Source of the DNA: Pectobacterium carotovorum
Lineage (GTDB): Bacteria; Pseudomonadota; Gammaproteobacteria; Enterobacterales; Enterobacteriaceae
NCBI RefSeq assembly: GCF_900129615.1
Contig: NZ_FQWI01000004.1
Coordinates: forward strand, 310,001-374,000
DNA: 64,000 bases
Direction: 5' to 3'
How positions within the stretch are numbered: the stretch's first letter is position 1; the number at the start of each line of letters is the position of its first letter. This document shows positions 10,547 to 21,600 of the stretch, in pieces. The position numbers and the translations under genes were made by a program. Below the pieces are notes generated by a model. That model was not told the DNA's origin. It did not search any database and saw only the letters and a program-made list of their open reading frames with translations.

Positions 10547-11452
10547 ATGGATGATTTACGTCGTATCGACATGAATCTGCTGCTAACGCTTCACGCGCTG
10601 TTGACAGAAAAACACGTCACGCGAGCAGCGCTTCGCCTGCACCGCAGCCAGCCTGCGGTCAGCCATTCCTTATCACAGCTACGCCAGATTTTTAACGATC
10701 CGCTGTTAGTTCGGCGTGAGGCTGGTCTGACGCTAACGACCCGTGCTCAGGCGCTACTCGGCCCGCTGGAACAGACGCTTGATCAGTTGAACGAGCTTAT
10801 CCAGGCACCGCAGTTCGATCCGCGTCATAGCACGCGACATTTCCGTTTGGCGCTCTCCGATTACGGTACGAATGCCGTCTTGCCAACGCTCATGCGGCAT
10901 CTACGTATGCAGGCTCCCGGTATTTCGCTAGCCGTCAGCCATGCCGGCCGTGAAATGATGCTGGCACAGTTGATCGATGGAGAAATCGACTTAGGCCTTG
11001 GCGTGTTTCCTGAGCGCCCATCCGAGGTACACGCCGAGCTTCTCTTTGAAGAACAGTTCGCCTGTCTGGCCGACCGCACCACGCTGCCGGAAAACGGTAC
11101 GCTGTCGTTTGAGACATGGCTGGAACGGCCACATGTTCTGGTCACGATGCATCCCGATTCTGCCAATGAAATTGACAGCGCGTTGGCTGCAAGCGGCCTA
11201 GCGCGCAATGTCGTGCTGACCCTGCCCCACTGGCATGCCGCCATCAATCTCATTGCCGATACTGATCTGATTCTAACCGCTGCACGGCGCAGCATGGCCC
11301 GCATCACTACGCCAGATTTGCACATTTTTCCGCCTCCATTCGTGATACCCGACTTTGCCTTCCAGCAGGTGTGGCATACGCGACGCGAGAGCGATCCTGC
11401 GCATCGCTGGCTGAGACACGCCATTTGGGAAAGCTGTCAGGCGGGGAAATAA
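10547..11452 (+). CDS. LysR-family transcriptional regulator
   Basis: 301 aa. The N-terminal winged helix-turn-helix (about residues 9-66) contains RAALRLHRSQPAVSHSLSQLR, and the opening RRIDMNLLLTLHALL is typical of the NodD/PcpR-like branch of the family. The rest is a periplasmic-binding-protein-like effector domain. It is divergent from the DMT transporter and probably controls it. The effector is unknown. It ends 21 bp before a bidirectional terminator shared with folA. Confidence 0.88.
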   Translation: MDDLRRIDMNLLLTLHALLTEKHVTRAALRLHRSQPAVSHSLSQLRQIFNDPLLVRREAGLTLTTRAQALLGPLEQTLDQLNELIQAPQFDPRHSTRHFRLALSDYGTNAVLPTLMRHLRMQAPGISLAVSHAGREMMLAQLIDGEIDLGLGVFPERPSEVHAELLFEEQFACLADRTTLPENGTLSFETWLERPHVLVTMHPDSANEIDSALAASGLARNVVLTLPHWHAAINLIADTDLILTAARRSMARITTPDLHIFPPPFVIPDFAFQQVWHTRRESDPAHRWLRHAIWESCQAGK

Positions 11453-11473
11453 AGCATCAGCTCAGAAACGAAA

Positions 11474-11495
11474 AAACCCGCAACAAGGCGGGTTT
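11474..11495. terminator. Bidirectional intrinsic terminator (LysR gene / folA)
   Basis: Eight-bp stem aaacccgc/gcgggttt with a 6-base loop. A-run on the left and T-rich sequence on the right make it usable from both sides. It separates the convergent LysR gene and folA. Confidence 0.8.
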
Positions 11496-11541
11496 AGCTC
11501 TTCATCGTATTACCGACAGAATGTTATCGCAGGAAAGGTGC

Positions 11542-12024
11542 TTAGCGACGTTCCAGAATTTCGAAGCAGTAACTGTGTGAGTTACGCTCGTCAGCATCAT
11601 GGAACTCGCTGAAAACAGACTGCCATTCATCCGGCTCATAGTCAGGGAAATGCGTGTCGCCTTCCACTTCGGCATCAATGTGCGTCAGATAGAGGCGGTT
11701 AGCCTGCGCCAGCATTTGCTGATAGATACTGCCGCCGCCAATCACCATCACTTCCTCGACGTCGCCCGCCGCCGCCAGCGCAGCGTCCAGCGAGGAGACC
11801 CAGGTCACACGATCGTCATCACCGGGATGATTGCTGACGACAATGTTCAGTCGGCCGGGCAGCGGCTGACCGATAGAACGGAAAGTGTTACGCCCCATAA
11901 TAATCGGCTTATTAAGCGTATTACGCTTAAACCATGCCAGATCGGCTGGCAAATGCCACGGCATCGCGTTTTCCATACCAATCACGCGATCCACTGCCAG
12001 TGCAGCAATCAAACTAATAACCAT
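11542..12024 (-). CDS. folA: Dihydrofolate reductase
   Basis: 160 aa. It reduces dihydrofolate to tetrahydrofolate with NADPH and is the trimethoprim target. The N-terminus [20 protein letters not shown] is nearly the E. coli sequence with one inserted Val, which shifts the catalytic aspartate to residue 28 (in [10 protein letters not shown]). The NADPH-binding [12 protein letters not shown] and the [11 protein letters not shown] loop are present. Nothing suggests a resistance-type variant. It is monocistronic, with the terminator at 11474-11495 downstream. Confidence 0.97.
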   Translation of the reverse strand: MVISLIAALAVDRVIGMENAMPWHLPADLAWFKRNTLNKPIIMGRNTFRSIGQPLPGRLNIVVSNHPGDDDRVTWVSSLDAALAAAGDVEEVMVIGGGSIYQQMLAQANRLYLTHIDAEVEGDTHFPDYEPDEWQSVFSEFHDADERNSHSYCFEILERR

Positions 12025-12122
12025 GGTGAAAAAACCCTGTAGGTCAGAAAATTGCTGACACTATACGGAAAGCCCTTTCGCTCGTCGACATAGATACAAG
12101 ACCGAAACGTAATATAAGAGTT

Positions 12123-12593
12123 TTATACTCCCGGTCGTTTACGGTAGAGCCAGATCCCCGGTAAAGACAGGCCGATAGAGAGCGCCCCGACGATAAAACT
12201 CGCCTTCAGGAAATTGCTCATCATGACGCTCATCAACGCTTCGCTATAGCCAAGATGCGAAATTTCTACCACCGAAATCATCGCCGTATAGGCAGAAATA
12301 CCGGGAAACATTGGGATCACGGCCGCTACGGTAAAGACTTTCGGATGTGCCAGCAGCCAGCGCGACCAGCGAATACCGATGATGCCGATCAGGATCGCCG
12401 CCAGAAACGATGCCCACTCGATATTCATGCCGAAATGTATCGCCAGAAACCGTACACCATGCCCGACGCCACCCAGCAGCGCGCAGTAAGGCAGCACTTT
12501 CAGCGGTACGTTGAAGACCATCGCAAACCCCAACGCAGGGACTGCCGCCAGCACCATATCCTGCAACAGTGCCCACAGTAAACTTAAGCCCAT
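12123..12593 (-). CDS. yjjB: ThrE-type exporter small subunit YjjB
   Basis: 156 aa from the ATG at 12593; an in-frame GTG at 12608 would add five residues. YjjB is the C-terminal half of the split ThrE threonine/serine exporter family and works with YjjP. In E. coli the pair has been linked to succinate export. Four or five membrane segments are visible, along with the conserved [22 protein letters not shown] segment (near residue 75). It overlaps the end of yjjP by 10 bp, so the two are translationally coupled. Confidence 0.9.
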   Translation of the reverse strand: MGLSLLWALLQDMVLAAVPALGFAMVFNVPLKVLPYCALLGGVGHGVRFLAIHFGMNIEWASFLAAILIGIIGIRWSRWLLAHPKVFTVAAVIPMFPGISAYTAMISVVEISHLGYSEALMSVMMSNFLKASFIVGALSIGLSLPGIWLYRKRPGV

Positions 12594-13423
12594 CCGCGTA
12601 ACCCCCACAGCGACATCGCCATCACGACCCCAATACAGGTTGCCAGCGTCAGTAAACTCGCAACCGTCCAGCGTGCCAGACCGGTATTTACGTGCCCTTT
12701 AAACATATCGGCCACGGCGTTAATCAGCGGGAAACCGGGAACCAGCAGCAGCACGCTCGCTGCCATCGCCACCGTCGAGGTCTGAGAAAAAGCAGGCAAA
12801 CGCATCAACAAACCTGATGCCGACGTCGCCACAAACGCCGTAATACAGAAGTTGATCAACGGATTCAGATGTCGCGCCGTAAACACCTGTCGGACATACA
12901 TCGCCAGTCCGCTGGCAATCAGCGTGACGATAAATGCATCCCACCCGCCTCCGTTCAAACGGCTGAAGCAGCCGCAGGAGAGCGCGACAACGGAAACCAT
13001 CAGCCAGCGCGGATAGCGCAGCGGTTTGATATTTCCCAGACGCTTTTCTACGCCCGCTACATCCAGCAGTTTATGCTCGGCCATGATGACCGCATGCTGA
13101 ACTTCAATGACGACGTGCATATTAATGCCTCGGTCCACATTCTTCCGCGTCGACGTCAGGCAATGCCCCTGCATAATGGTGGTCAGTACAATCGAATTAG
13201 CTGAGATGGAGCTCTCAACGCTATCAGCACCGAGCGCCATACCCAGCCGTGACGACAGCTGTTCTACCACCATACTCTCCGCGCCATGCTGTAACAGCAG
13301 CAGCGCACACTGGATGCACAGTCGGGTTATTTCCCGCTGCTGTGGCGCTTCACCCATCCGTTTCGCGCTACTTACTTGTTTTTCACCACTGAATAGTTCA
13401 CGGTTCTCACATTCACTGACCAT
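12584..13423 (-). CDS. yjjP: ThrE-type exporter large subunit YjjP
   Basis: 279 aa from the ATG at 13423, which has GGGA seven bases upstream. The frame extends to a TTG at 13474, and another ATG lies at 13357, nearer the E. coli start; both lack a good ribosome-binding site. The N-terminal soluble domain carries [19 protein letters not shown] and [16 protein letters not shown]. Five hydrophobic segments follow, including [18 protein letters not shown]. YjjP and YjjB together equal one full ThrE protein. In E. coli these genes lie elsewhere, near dnaTC. Confidence 0.88.
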   Translation of the reverse strand: MVSECENRELFSGEKQVSSAKRMGEAPQQREITRLCIQCALLLLQHGAESMVVEQLSSRLGMALGADSVESSISANSIVLTTIMQGHCLTSTRKNVDRGINMHVVIEVQHAVIMAEHKLLDVAGVEKRLGNIKPLRYPRWLMVSVVALSCGCFSRLNGGGWDAFIVTLIASGLAMYVRQVFTARHLNPLINFCITAFVATSASGLLMRLPAFSQTSTVAMAASVLLLVPGFPLINAVADMFKGHVNTGLARWTVASLLTLATCIGVVMAMSLWGLRGWA

Positions 13424-13571
13424 GTTGTTATCCCAACCCGCCCCTGAAATTAACCACAAAAAATGAAAGGACAATTGTTAACATATCGCCGCCAAATAAC
13501 CAATAAGTGTGATGCGAATTCATTATTCTGGCGCTATCATTTCAACCGTTCTTACTATTTCACTCTCTGGG

Positions 13572-14192
13572 ATGACCATGTTAGAAACATCGCTGTTTGT
13601 CGCCACTATCGCCACGCTGGGGATGCTCTCTCCCGGGCCCGACTTTTTTCTCGTCATCAAGAACGCGACACGCTACCCACGCGTTGCCGCACTGATGACC
13701 GCGGTTGGTGTAATCTGCGGCGTGGCAACTCACATGGCATACTGCGTCGCCGGGCTAGCCGTCGTCATCACCACTACCCCGTGGCTGTTTAATGTACTGA
13801 AATATGCGGGCGCCGCCTATCTGATCTGGATCGGTATTCAAGCATTATTATCGCGTGGCGGCAGCAAGATGGACGTTTCACATCAGGGGCAACAAAACGT
13901 CAGCCTGAAAAAAGCATTCCTGCAAGGCTATCTCTGCAATCTGCTTAACCCAAAAGCCACACTGTTCTTTCTGGCGATGTTTACACAGGTGCTGAACATT
14001 CACTCCGGCATCGGCGAAAAGCTGTGGTATGCCATGATCATCTGGCTGCTCTCTGTCGTCTGGTGGCCGCTGCTGGTGCTGCTTTTCCAAAGCGAGCCGG
14101 TACGACGTGGGCTGGCTAAAGCACAGAAACTGGTGGATAAACTGCTGGGCACGGTGTTGATCGCGTTGGGTATCAAAGTGGCGCTAGGTTAG
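13572..14192 (+). CDS. LysE/RhtB-family amino-acid exporter
   Basis: 206 aa from the ATG at 13572; a second ATG at 13578 is equally possible, while the upstream extension to 13509 does not look like family sequence. Six hydrophobic segments are visible. The family motif LSPGPDFFLVIKNATR is near residue 16, and LLNPKATLFFLAMFTQ is in the middle. It most resembles RhtC-like homoserine/threonine exporters, but the substrate cannot be read from sequence. Its neighbour yjjPB belongs to another threonine/serine exporter family. Confidence 0.85.
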   Translation: MTMLETSLFVATIATLGMLSPGPDFFLVIKNATRYPRVAALMTAVGVICGVATHMAYCVAGLAVVITTTPWLFNVLKYAGAAYLIWIGIQALLSRGGSKMDVSHQGQQNVSLKKAFLQGYLCNLLNPKATLFFLAMFTQVLNIHSGIGEKLWYAMIIWLLSVVWWPLLVLLFQSEPVRRGLAKAQKLVDKLLGTVLIALGIKVALG

Positions 14193-14291
14193 GCTTGCGA
14201 CGTACCTGCTAGCCTAAAGCGATTGGGTGCATGATGAACACCTTCCCAATTTCCACCGGGAAGGCGTGTTTGCACTTATTCCGAAGCGAGC

Positions 14292-14660
14292 TTAGTAGCT
14301 GGCATAATAAACCCGTATCCGATGTTGATCGGGATCGAGCGCCACAAACGTCAAACCGAAATCCATCTGGGTGATGTCCTGAATAAGGGCCATCCCCTGT
14401 TCCTTCCAGCTTTCATACATAGCGTTTAGTGCAGCCTCACTCTCGACACGAATGGCTAATTCGCTACCACCGCCCGCCAGTTGGGCCACCGGTTTAACCT
14501 CATGTTTAGACCACACCCCCAATAACAACCCGGAGTCAAAGGCAAACATGGCAAAGTTTTCCGACTTCTCAACAGGTTGCAAATCAAACCGTTCACGATA
14601 GAAACGCTCGCTGGCAACGGCATCTTCCACATATAAAATAATAAGATTTGGTGCGTTCAT
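14292..14660 (-). CDS. VOC (glyoxalase/bleomycin-resistance) family protein
   Basis: 122 aa from the ATG at 14660, preceded by GGGA. The frame runs up to 14741, but family sequence begins at MNAPNLIILYVEDAVASERFY. A single VOC domain with paired beta-alpha-beta-beta-beta modules ends in FVALDPDQHRIRVY. The substrate is unknown and resistance should not be assumed. It lies just downstream of the WYL regulator on the same strand, suggesting a two-gene unit. Confidence 0.8.
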   Translation of the reverse strand: MNAPNLIILYVEDAVASERFYRERFDLQPVEKSENFAMFAFDSGLLLGVWSKHEVKPVAQLAGGGSELAIRVESEAALNAMYESWKEQGMALIQDITQMDFGLTFVALDPDQHRIRVYYASY

Positions 14661-14757
14661 CAGAGATTCCCGGTAATCAGGTGAGTAATAAGCAGAAGGC
14701 TTCTGCTTGCCTGAATGCATCGTAGTACGCACTGCTGTCAATTTTTGTCAGTAGCCA

Positions 14758-15447
14758 TTACTGCCGAGGAATGTCTTCTTTTTCATGCCACTCTTTTAAT
14801 AACTGCTGGCGACGACGGGGATAACGCTGCTCCAAAACCGTCATGCTACGGATACGTTCAGCCCTGAAATGACGAAACTGCTGACGAAGCTCGCACCAGG
14901 CGGCAATCACGTGCGTTTGATCGAAAAATCCTAATGCGAACGGCCAGATAATGCGGAGAGACTCATCGCCCTGAAGGTCGCAATAAGCAATCTCCGTACG
15001 GCGCTCCGCCCGGATGGCGTGACGCAAAACGGATAAATCGATCACCACAGCGGGAGTAAATTCTGCCTTCCCCACTAATAGCCCAGAAGAATCAAGCTCG
15101 TGGCGCAACTCTGGCGGTAATACCGCAGCAATCTTCATCAATGCATTACGGGCCGCGCCCGCCAAACGCTCATCTGTTCTTCTGACGACCCAGCGCGAGC
15201 CCAACACCAATGCTTCAATTTCCTCTTCTGAAAACATCAGCGGGGGTAGCATGAACCCCGGGTGCAGGACATATCCTAACCCTGCCTCCCCCTCAATATG
15301 CGCGCCCTGCGATTGTAACGTGGCAATATCCCGGTAGAGGGTGCGTTGGCTTACGCCTAATTTTTCCGCAAGGTACGCTCCCGTCACAGGAAAACGGTGA
15401 TGACGTAATAGCTGTAAAAGATCGAGTAAACGCTGCGTTCTGGACAT
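14758..15447 (-). CDS. YafY-type HTH/WYL-domain transcriptional regulator
   Basis: 229 aa from the ATG at 15447 (MSRTQRLLDLLQLLRHH); the frame continues upstream to 15486. The N-terminal DeoR-like helix-turn-helix (about 5-60) contains LAEKLGVSQRTLYRDIATLQ. The C-terminal half is a WYL-like domain (WPFALGFFDQTHVIAAWCELR), which in this family senses small ligands or nucleic acid. It probably regulates itself and the VOC gene that follows. The target is unknown. Confidence 0.85.
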   Translation of the reverse strand: MSRTQRLLDLLQLLRHHRFPVTGAYLAEKLGVSQRTLYRDIATLQSQGAHIEGEAGLGYVLHPGFMLPPLMFSEEEIEALVLGSRWVVRRTDERLAGAARNALMKIAAVLPPELRHELDSSGLLVGKAEFTPAVVIDLSVLRHAIRAERRTEIAYCDLQGDESLRIIWPFALGFFDQTHVIAAWCELRQQFRHFRAERIRSMTVLEQRYPRRRQQLLKEWHEKEDIPRQ

Positions 15448-15544
15448 AACACCTCTGGATTCACGGTACTCACGCGGTTTCAGCAAGAGAATATACGGCT
15501 ACTCGCTGAAAACCAGCCCTGCTATCCGGGGATTTTCGAATTAA

Positions 15545-15576
15545 AAAAGCCAGCGCTGTTACCAACGCTGGCTTTT
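15545..15576 (-). terminator. Intrinsic terminator after carB
   Basis: Eleven-bp stem aaaagccagcg/cgctggctttt with a 10-base loop and T-rich sequence on the minus strand. It lies 34 bp after the carB stop. Confidence 0.85.
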
Positions 15577-15609
15577 ATTATCCGCTTACTGCCAACCGAA
15601 GTCGGTCAA

Positions 15610-18600
15610 TCAGCCTTTAATCATCGCATGCATTTCCTGTACGGAAGTCACCTTCTCCGTCGGGTCTGCCGTCAACGACATTGCCGTGGCGAAACCACCG
15701 TTCAACGTGGTGTCGTAGTGCACCTTGTATTGCAGCGCGCTGCGGCGAATCAGCTTGGAGTCTTCAATCGCCTGACGTCCTGCGGTGGTGTTGACGATGT
15801 AGGTGTACTCACCGTTCTTGATGCGGTCCTGAATGTGCGGACGACCTTCATGCACCTTGTTCACCAGACGCGGATTAATACCCGCTTCGCCCAGCTCAAT
15901 CGCCGTGCCGTGTGTCGCATCCAGCTCAAAACCGTGCTTCAACAACTTAGCCGCTAAATCGACCACGCGACCTTTATCGCCTTCACGTACCGACAGCAGC
16001 GCACGTCCGGTTTTCTTCATGTGCGAGTTACTGCCTAGCATCGCTTTAGCAAATGCTTCAGCAAACGTGCGGCCAACGCCCATCACTTCACCGGTCGAAC
16101 GCATTTCTGGCCCCAGAATCGGGTCAACGCCAGGGAATTTGTTGAACGGCAGCACCACTTCTTTTACGGAGTAGTACGGCGGGATAATTTCTTTCGTGAC
16201 GCCCTGCTCAGCCAGCGTTTTACCTGCCATCACGCGTGCCGCGACTTTCGCCAACGGAACACCGGTCGCTTTCGAAACAAACGGTACGGTACGCGCCGCA
16301 CGTGGGTTCACTTCAATCAGATAAACTTCGTTATCTTTCACTGCGAACTGCACGTTCATCAGGCCGCGAACACAGAGTTCAAACGCCAGTTTTTCAACCT
16401 GCTGACGCATTACGTCCTGAATTTCTTTACTCAGCGTGTAAGCCGGCAGTGAACAAGCCGAGTCACCGGAGTGAACGCCCGCCTGCTCGATGTGCTCCAT
16501 AATACCGCCAATCAGCACGCGTTCACCGTCGCAAATCGCATCAACGTCGACTTCGATGGCATCGTCAAGGAAGCGGTCTAACAGCACCGGCGCATCGTTA
16601 GATACGCTAACGGCGTTTTGGAAGTAGCGACGCAGATCAATTTCGTCGTACACGATTTCCATCGCGCGACCGCCCAGAACATAAGAAGGACGGACAACCA
16701 GCGGGTAACCGATGCCACGCGCTTTTTCTACCGCTTGCTCAATCGTTGCTACTGTGGCGTTAGCCGGTTGCTTCAGGCCCAGGCGATTAACAGCCTGTTG
16801 GAAGCGCTCACGGTCTTCTGCACGGTCAATGGCGTCCGGGCTGGTACCGATAACCGGCACACCCGCCGCTTCCAGCGCACGCGCCAGCTTCAGAGGCGTT
16901 TGGCCGCCGTACTGCACGATCACGCCTTTTGGCTTCTCGATGCGGACGATTTCCAGTACATCCTCAAACGTTACCGGCTCGAAGTACAGGCGGTCTGACG
17001 TATCGTAGTCTGTTGAAACGGTCTCTGGGTTGCAGTTAACCATGATGGTTTCATAACCATCTTCACGCAGCGCCAGTGAAGCGTGGACGCAGCAGTAGTC
17101 AAATTCGATCCCTTGACCAATACGGTTCGGCCCGCCGCCCAGTACCATGATTTTGTCACGATCCTGAGTCGGATTAGCTTCACACTCTTCTTCATACGTG
17201 GAGTACATGTAAGCCGTATCGGTCGCAAATTCTGCCGCACAGGTATCGACACGCTTATAGACCGGATGCAGGTCGAACTTATCGCGCAGTTTGCGAATTT
17301 CGCTTTCCGCCACGCCAGCCAGTTTCGCCAGACGCGCATCGGCAAAGCCTTTACGCTTCAACGTACGCAGGAAATCGGCATCCAGTGCGGTTGCGCCTTT
17401 TTCAGCGACCTGCTCTTCCAGACGCACCAGTTCTTCAATCTGCACCAGGAACCAGCGATCGACGTTGGTCAGGTTAAATACGCCGTCGACAGACATCCCC
17501 GCGCGGAAGGCATCAGCGATGTACCAGATACGCTCGGCACCGGCATCTTTCAGCTCGCGGCGGATTTTGGTCAGCGCTTCTGGGTCGTCCAGATCCACTT
17601 TCGGATCGAAGCCAGTCGCACCCACTTCCAGGCCACGCAGCGCTTTCTGCAAAGATTCCTGCTGCGTACGGCCAATCGCCATCACTTCGCCCACAGATTT
17701 CATCTGCGTGGTCAGACGGTCGTTGGCACCAGCGAATTTCTCGAAGTTGAAACGCGGAATCTTAGTGACAACGTAGTCGATAGCAGGTTCGAAGGACGCT
17801 GGCGTACGGCCACCAGTGATGTCGTTCATCAGCTCATCAAGCGTGTAACCTACAGCCAACTTAGCCGCGATTTTCGCAATCGGGAAGCCTGTCGCTTTAG
17901 ATGCCAGCGCGGAAGAACGTGATACGCGCGGGTTCATTTCGATAACAATCAGACGGCCCGTTTTCGGGTTTACCGAGAACTGAACGTTAGAACCGCCCGT
18001 TTCTACGCCGATTTCACGCAGTACCGCCATCGAGGCGTTACGCATGATTTGATATTCTTTATCAGTCAGCGTTTGTGCAGGCGCAACGGTGATGGAGTCT
18101 CCAGTGTGGATCCCCATCGCATCGAAGTTTTCGATTGAGCAGACGATGATGCAGTTGTCGTTCTTATCACGCACCACTTCCATCTCATACTCTTTCCAAC
18201 CAATCAGCGATTCATCGATCAACAGCTCTTTGGTTGGAGAAAGATCCAGCCCGCGCTCACAGATCTCTTCAAATTCTTCGCGGTTATAAGCAATACCGCC
18301 ACCGGTGCCGCCCATCGTAAAGGAAGGACGGATAATGCACGGGAAGCCGACGTCAGCCGCAACGGCCAGTGCTTCTTCCATATTGTGTGCAATACCGGAA
18401 CGCGCAGTATCCAGACCGATTTTCTTCATTGCCACGTCGAAGCGGCGGCGGTCTTCTGCTTTATCAATCGCATCAGCCGTTGCACCAATCATGGTGACGC
18501 CGAATTCAGCCAGCACGCCCTGACGTTCCAGCTCCAGCGCACAGTTCAGCGCAGTCTGGCCGCCCATCGTTGGCAGCACTGCATCTGGACGCTCTTTTTC

Positions 18601-18834
18601 AATGATTTTGCGTACCACTTCCCAGTGAATCGGCTCGATATAGGTCGCATCGGCCATTTCCGGGTCGGTCATGATGGTTGCCGGGTTGGAGTTCACCAGA
18701 ATAACGCGGTAACCCTCTTCACGCAGCGCTTTACACGCCTGTGCACCCGAGTAGTCAAACTCACACGCCTGGCCGATAACAATCGGGCCGGCGCCCAGAA
18801 TCAGGATGCTTTTAATATCTGTACGTTTTGGCAT
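15610..18834 (-). CDS. carB: Carbamoyl-phosphate synthase large chain
   Basis: 1074 aa, matching the usual 1073. CarB makes carbamoyl phosphate from bicarbonate, two ATP and ammonia passed from CarA, feeding arginine and pyrimidine synthesis. It contains two homologous ATP-grasp halves (about 1-400 and 553-935), an oligomerisation domain between them, and a C-terminal allosteric MGS-like domain (about 936-1074). Repeated N-terminal motifs [19 protein letters not shown] and [19 protein letters not shown] mark the two halves. It starts 14 bp after carA. Confidence 0.98.
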   Translation of the reverse strand: MPKRTDIKSILILGAGPIVIGQACEFDYSGAQACKALREEGYRVILVNSNPATIMTDPEMADATYIEPIHWEVVRKIIEKERPDAVLPTMGGQTALNCALELERQGVLAEFGVTMIGATADAIDKAEDRRRFDVAMKKIGLDTARSGIAHNMEEALAVAADVGFPCIIRPSFTMGGTGGGIAYNREEFEEICERGLDLSPTKELLIDESLIGWKEYEMEVVRDKNDNCIIVCSIENFDAMGIHTGDSITVAPAQTLTDKEYQIMRNASMAVLREIGVETGGSNVQFSVNPKTGRLIVIEMNPRVSRSSALASKATGFPIAKIAAKLAVGYTLDELMNDITGGRTPASFEPAIDYVVTKIPRFNFEKFAGANDRLTTQMKSVGEVMAIGRTQQESLQKALRGLEVGATGFDPKVDLDDPEALTKIRRELKDAGAERIWYIADAFRAGMSVDGVFNLTNVDRWFLVQIEELVRLEEQVAEKGATALDADFLRTLKRKGFADARLAKLAGVAESEIRKLRDKFDLHPVYKRVDTCAAEFATDTAYMYSTYEEECEANPTQDRDKIMVLGGGPNRIGQGIEFDYCCVHASLALREDGYETIMVNCNPETVSTDYDTSDRLYFEPVTFEDVLEIVRIEKPKGVIVQYGGQTPLKLARALEAAGVPVIGTSPDAIDRAEDRERFQQAVNRLGLKQPANATVATIEQAVEKARGIGYPLVVRPSYVLGGRAMEIVYDEIDLRRYFQNAVSVSNDAPVLLDRFLDDAIEVDVDAICDGERVLIGGIMEHIEQAGVHSGDSACSLPAYTLSKEIQDVMRQQVEKLAFELCVRGLMNVQFAVKDNEVYLIEVNPRAARTVPFVSKATGVPLAKVAARVMAGKTLAEQGVTKEIIPPYYSVKEVVLPFNKFPGVDPILGPEMRSTGEVMGVGRTFAEAFAKAMLGSNSHMKKTGRALLSVREGDKGRVVDLAAKLLKHGFELDATHGTAIELGEAGINPRLVNKVHEGRPHIQDRIKNGEYTYIVNTTAGRQAIEDSKLIRRSALQYKVHYDTTLNGGFATAMSLTADPTEKVTSVQEMHAMIKG

Positions 18835-18848
18835 TTTCTCGCTCCTGA

Positions 18849-19997
18849 TTATTTAGCTGAAGAACGGTAAGTCTGAATCAAGTCAATAAAGTGGTCGAAC
18901 AGCGGCGCGGCATCATGCGGGCCGGGGCTTGCTTCCGGGTGTCCCTGGAAGCTGAACGCTGGCTTATCCGTGCGGTGAATCCCCTGAACCGTATGATCAA
19001 ACAGGGATTTATGCGTAACGCGCAGCGTGGCAGGCAGATTATTTTCATCAACCGCAAAGCCGTGGTTCTGCGCGGTAATCATCACACAGTTGTTATCCAG
19101 ATCTTTGACCGGATGGTTGCCACCGTGGTGACCCAGCTTCATTTTGATGGTCTTGGCACCGCTCGCCAGTGCCAGCAGTTGGTGACCCAGACAGATACCG
19201 AATACCGGAATATCCGTTTCCAGGAAGGTTTTGATCGCACGAATCGCGTAGTCGCACGGTTCCGGGTCGCCCGGGCCGTTAGAGAGGAAAATACCGTCTG
19301 GGTTCAGCTTCAGTACGTCCTCAGCAGGCGTCTGCGCAGGTACAACCGTCAGGCGACAGCCGCGATCCACCAGCATACGCAGAATGTTGCGTTTCACACC
19401 GTAGTCATAAGCGACAACGTGGTAAGGCAGCTCGCTTTCGTTTTTCGCCGCCGGCAATTCGCCTTCCAGCGTCCAGCTTCCCTGTAACCAGCTGTAGCTT
19501 TCTGCCGTCGTGACTTCTTTTGCCAGATCCATGCCCTTCAGCCCTGGGAAGGCTTTCGCTTTCTCCAGTGCGACGGCAGCATCCGGCGCATCGCCCGCGA
19601 TGATGCAGCCATTCTGTGCGCCTTTCTCACGCAGCAGACGGGTCAGTTTACGGGTATCGATATCAGCAATGGCGACGATGTTGTTGCGTTTGAGGTATTC
19701 AGACAGGCTTTCTTCACTACGGTAGTTGCTGGCAATCAGAGGTAAATCGCGAATAACCAGACCTTGAGCCTGTACAGAGGGGGATTCTTCATCGTTGGCA
19801 TTGGCGCCGACATTACCGATATGGGGATAAGTGAGAGTGACAATCTGGCGGGAATAGGAAGGATCAGTAAGGATTTCTTGATAACCGGTCATCGACGTAT
19901 TGAAGACCACTTCCCCCACTGCCGACCCTTCTGCCCCAATGGCCCGACCGTGGAATTGGGTTCCGTCTTCCAGAACCAATAGCGCTGACTTAATCAA
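18849..19997 (-). CDS. carA: Carbamoyl-phosphate synthase small (glutaminase) chain
   Basis: 382 aa when started at the TTG at 19997, exactly the E. coli length. GGAGG stands five bases upstream of that TTG and decides the start; the frame extends to 20024 without family sequence. E. coli carA also uses a rare UUG start. CarA hydrolyses glutamine and channels ammonia to CarB. The class-I glutaminase triad is present: cysteine in [13 protein letters not shown], then the histidine and glutamate in [11 protein letters not shown]. Confidence 0.98.
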   Translation of the reverse strand: MIKSALLVLEDGTQFHGRAIGAEGSAVGEVVFNTSMTGYQEILTDPSYSRQIVTLTYPHIGNVGANANDEESPSVQAQGLVIRDLPLIASNYRSEESLSEYLKRNNIVAIADIDTRKLTRLLREKGAQNGCIIAGDAPDAAVALEKAKAFPGLKGMDLAKEVTTAESYSWLQGSWTLEGELPAAKNESELPYHVVAYDYGVKRNILRMLVDRGCRLTVVPAQTPAEDVLKLNPDGIFLSNGPGDPEPCDYAIRAIKTFLETDIPVFGICLGHQLLALASGAKTIKMKLGHHGGNHPVKDLDNNCVMITAQNHGFAVDENNLPATLRVTHKSLFDHTVQGIHRTDKPAFSFQGHPEASPGPHDAAPLFDHFIDLIQTYRSSAK

Positions 19998-20028
19998 AAC
20001 ACCCTCCAAGGAATAAACAATCACGTTA

Positions 20029-20070
20029 TTTGCATATTAATTCAGATTCGAGCCACTAAATCAATGCAAA
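20029..20070 (-). promoter_or_regulatory. Candidate ArgR operators of carAB
   Basis: The 18-bp stretch 20029-20046 (centre tgcatattaattca) matches the ARG-box consensus TGAATwwwwATTCA at most positions on the minus strand. A weaker second match (actaaatcaatgca) follows at 20055-20068. Paired ARG boxes over the downstream carAB promoter are known in E. coli. The site begins about 30 bp upstream of the carA start. Centre spacing is about 24 bp rather than the usual 21, which lowers confidence. Confidence 0.45.
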
Positions 20071-20378
20071 AACTACCTGTAAGGCCAATTTTTGGCAAAT
20101 TGGGCGCATTTTAATGATGGTCTTCCTGATTGTCTACCCAAACCGCTTTTTTTCTCTTATTTTTATGCTTTCCGAAATAAATAGTCGCCCACTGACGTAA
20201 AAAACCCTATCAACTGAGATAAGTAAACGGTTGCGAGACAACATTGCTAAAATAAGAGTAACAAATCACCAGCAAAGGACATTTTGGGAGTAAGGAGGGA
20301 AAATCATCACTAAAAAACAGAATAAAACACAAACAAATACCAATGATGATAGAAAAAACAATCCAAAAAGATAAAAAT
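20071..20378. other. AT-rich carAB upstream region
   Basis: A strongly A/T-rich gap between dapB and the carA start. A minus-strand frame of 62 codons (20398 to 20210, GTG start) encodes a very hydrophobic peptide, but the ribosome-binding site is poor and the composition fits chance translation of AT-rich DNA. The E. coli carAB control region in the same place binds ArgR, PepA, PurR, RutR and IHF; those sites are expected but were not resolved by eye. Confidence 0.4.
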
Positions 20379-20406
20379 AAAGGTGAACGTAAAAACACCC
20401 ACCTTT
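20379..20406 (-). terminator. Possible dapB terminator
   Basis: Seven-bp stem aaaggtg/caccttt with a 14-base loop, followed on the minus strand by attttta. The stem is short and AT-rich. It lies about 37 bp after the dapB stop. Confidence 0.4.
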
Positions 20407-20442
20407 TTCAGTTAGATAAACTATTTATAAAAAAATAAAATA

Positions 20443-21327
<885 letters not shown>

Positions 21328-21494
21328 CTATCGCCAGCGGATTTACCGCCAGATTAGAAAATACTGTTTGAAGCCGCAGAAAATCAGCAAAACTGTCTAA
21401 CCACAGACAGCAAAATGGCATATCAGAGCGATGAAAAACCGCAACGTATTTGAAGATAAGCAGAAGCGGTCAAAATTAAACCACATGGCATAAC

Positions 21495-21516
21495 GCATAA
21501 AAATTCATTTTTATGC
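21495..21516. promoter_or_regulatory. Perfect AT-rich palindrome upstream of dapB
   Basis: Nine-bp arms gcataaaaa/tttttatgc around ttca. It lies 230 bp upstream of the dapB start and 80 bp past the ispH terminator. It could be a regulator site or a second terminator. The rest of 21265-21566 is AT-rich with no ORF. Confidence 0.35.
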
Positions 21517-21566
21517 ATTAACATTTTCATGAATGAATACAGGGGAGAAAACGAGAGGGTATAAAA

Positions 21567-21590
21567 GCGGTAAGGCCAAAGCCCTACCGC
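21567..21590 (-). terminator. Intrinsic terminator after ispH
   Basis: Ten-bp stem gcggtaaggc/gccctaccgc (one mismatch) with a caaa loop and TTTT on the minus strand. It ends the ribF-ileS-lspA-fkpB-ispH run. Confidence 0.8.
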
Positions 21591-21600
21591 AGAAACAACA

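Noticed and set aside
17083-17922. 279-codon frame antisense to carB
   Set aside because: Shadow of carB with no family resemblance.
20210-20398. 62-codon GTG-started hydrophobic frame upstream of carA
   Set aside because: No usable ribosome-binding site and it overlaps the probable dapB terminator; kept only as an observation.
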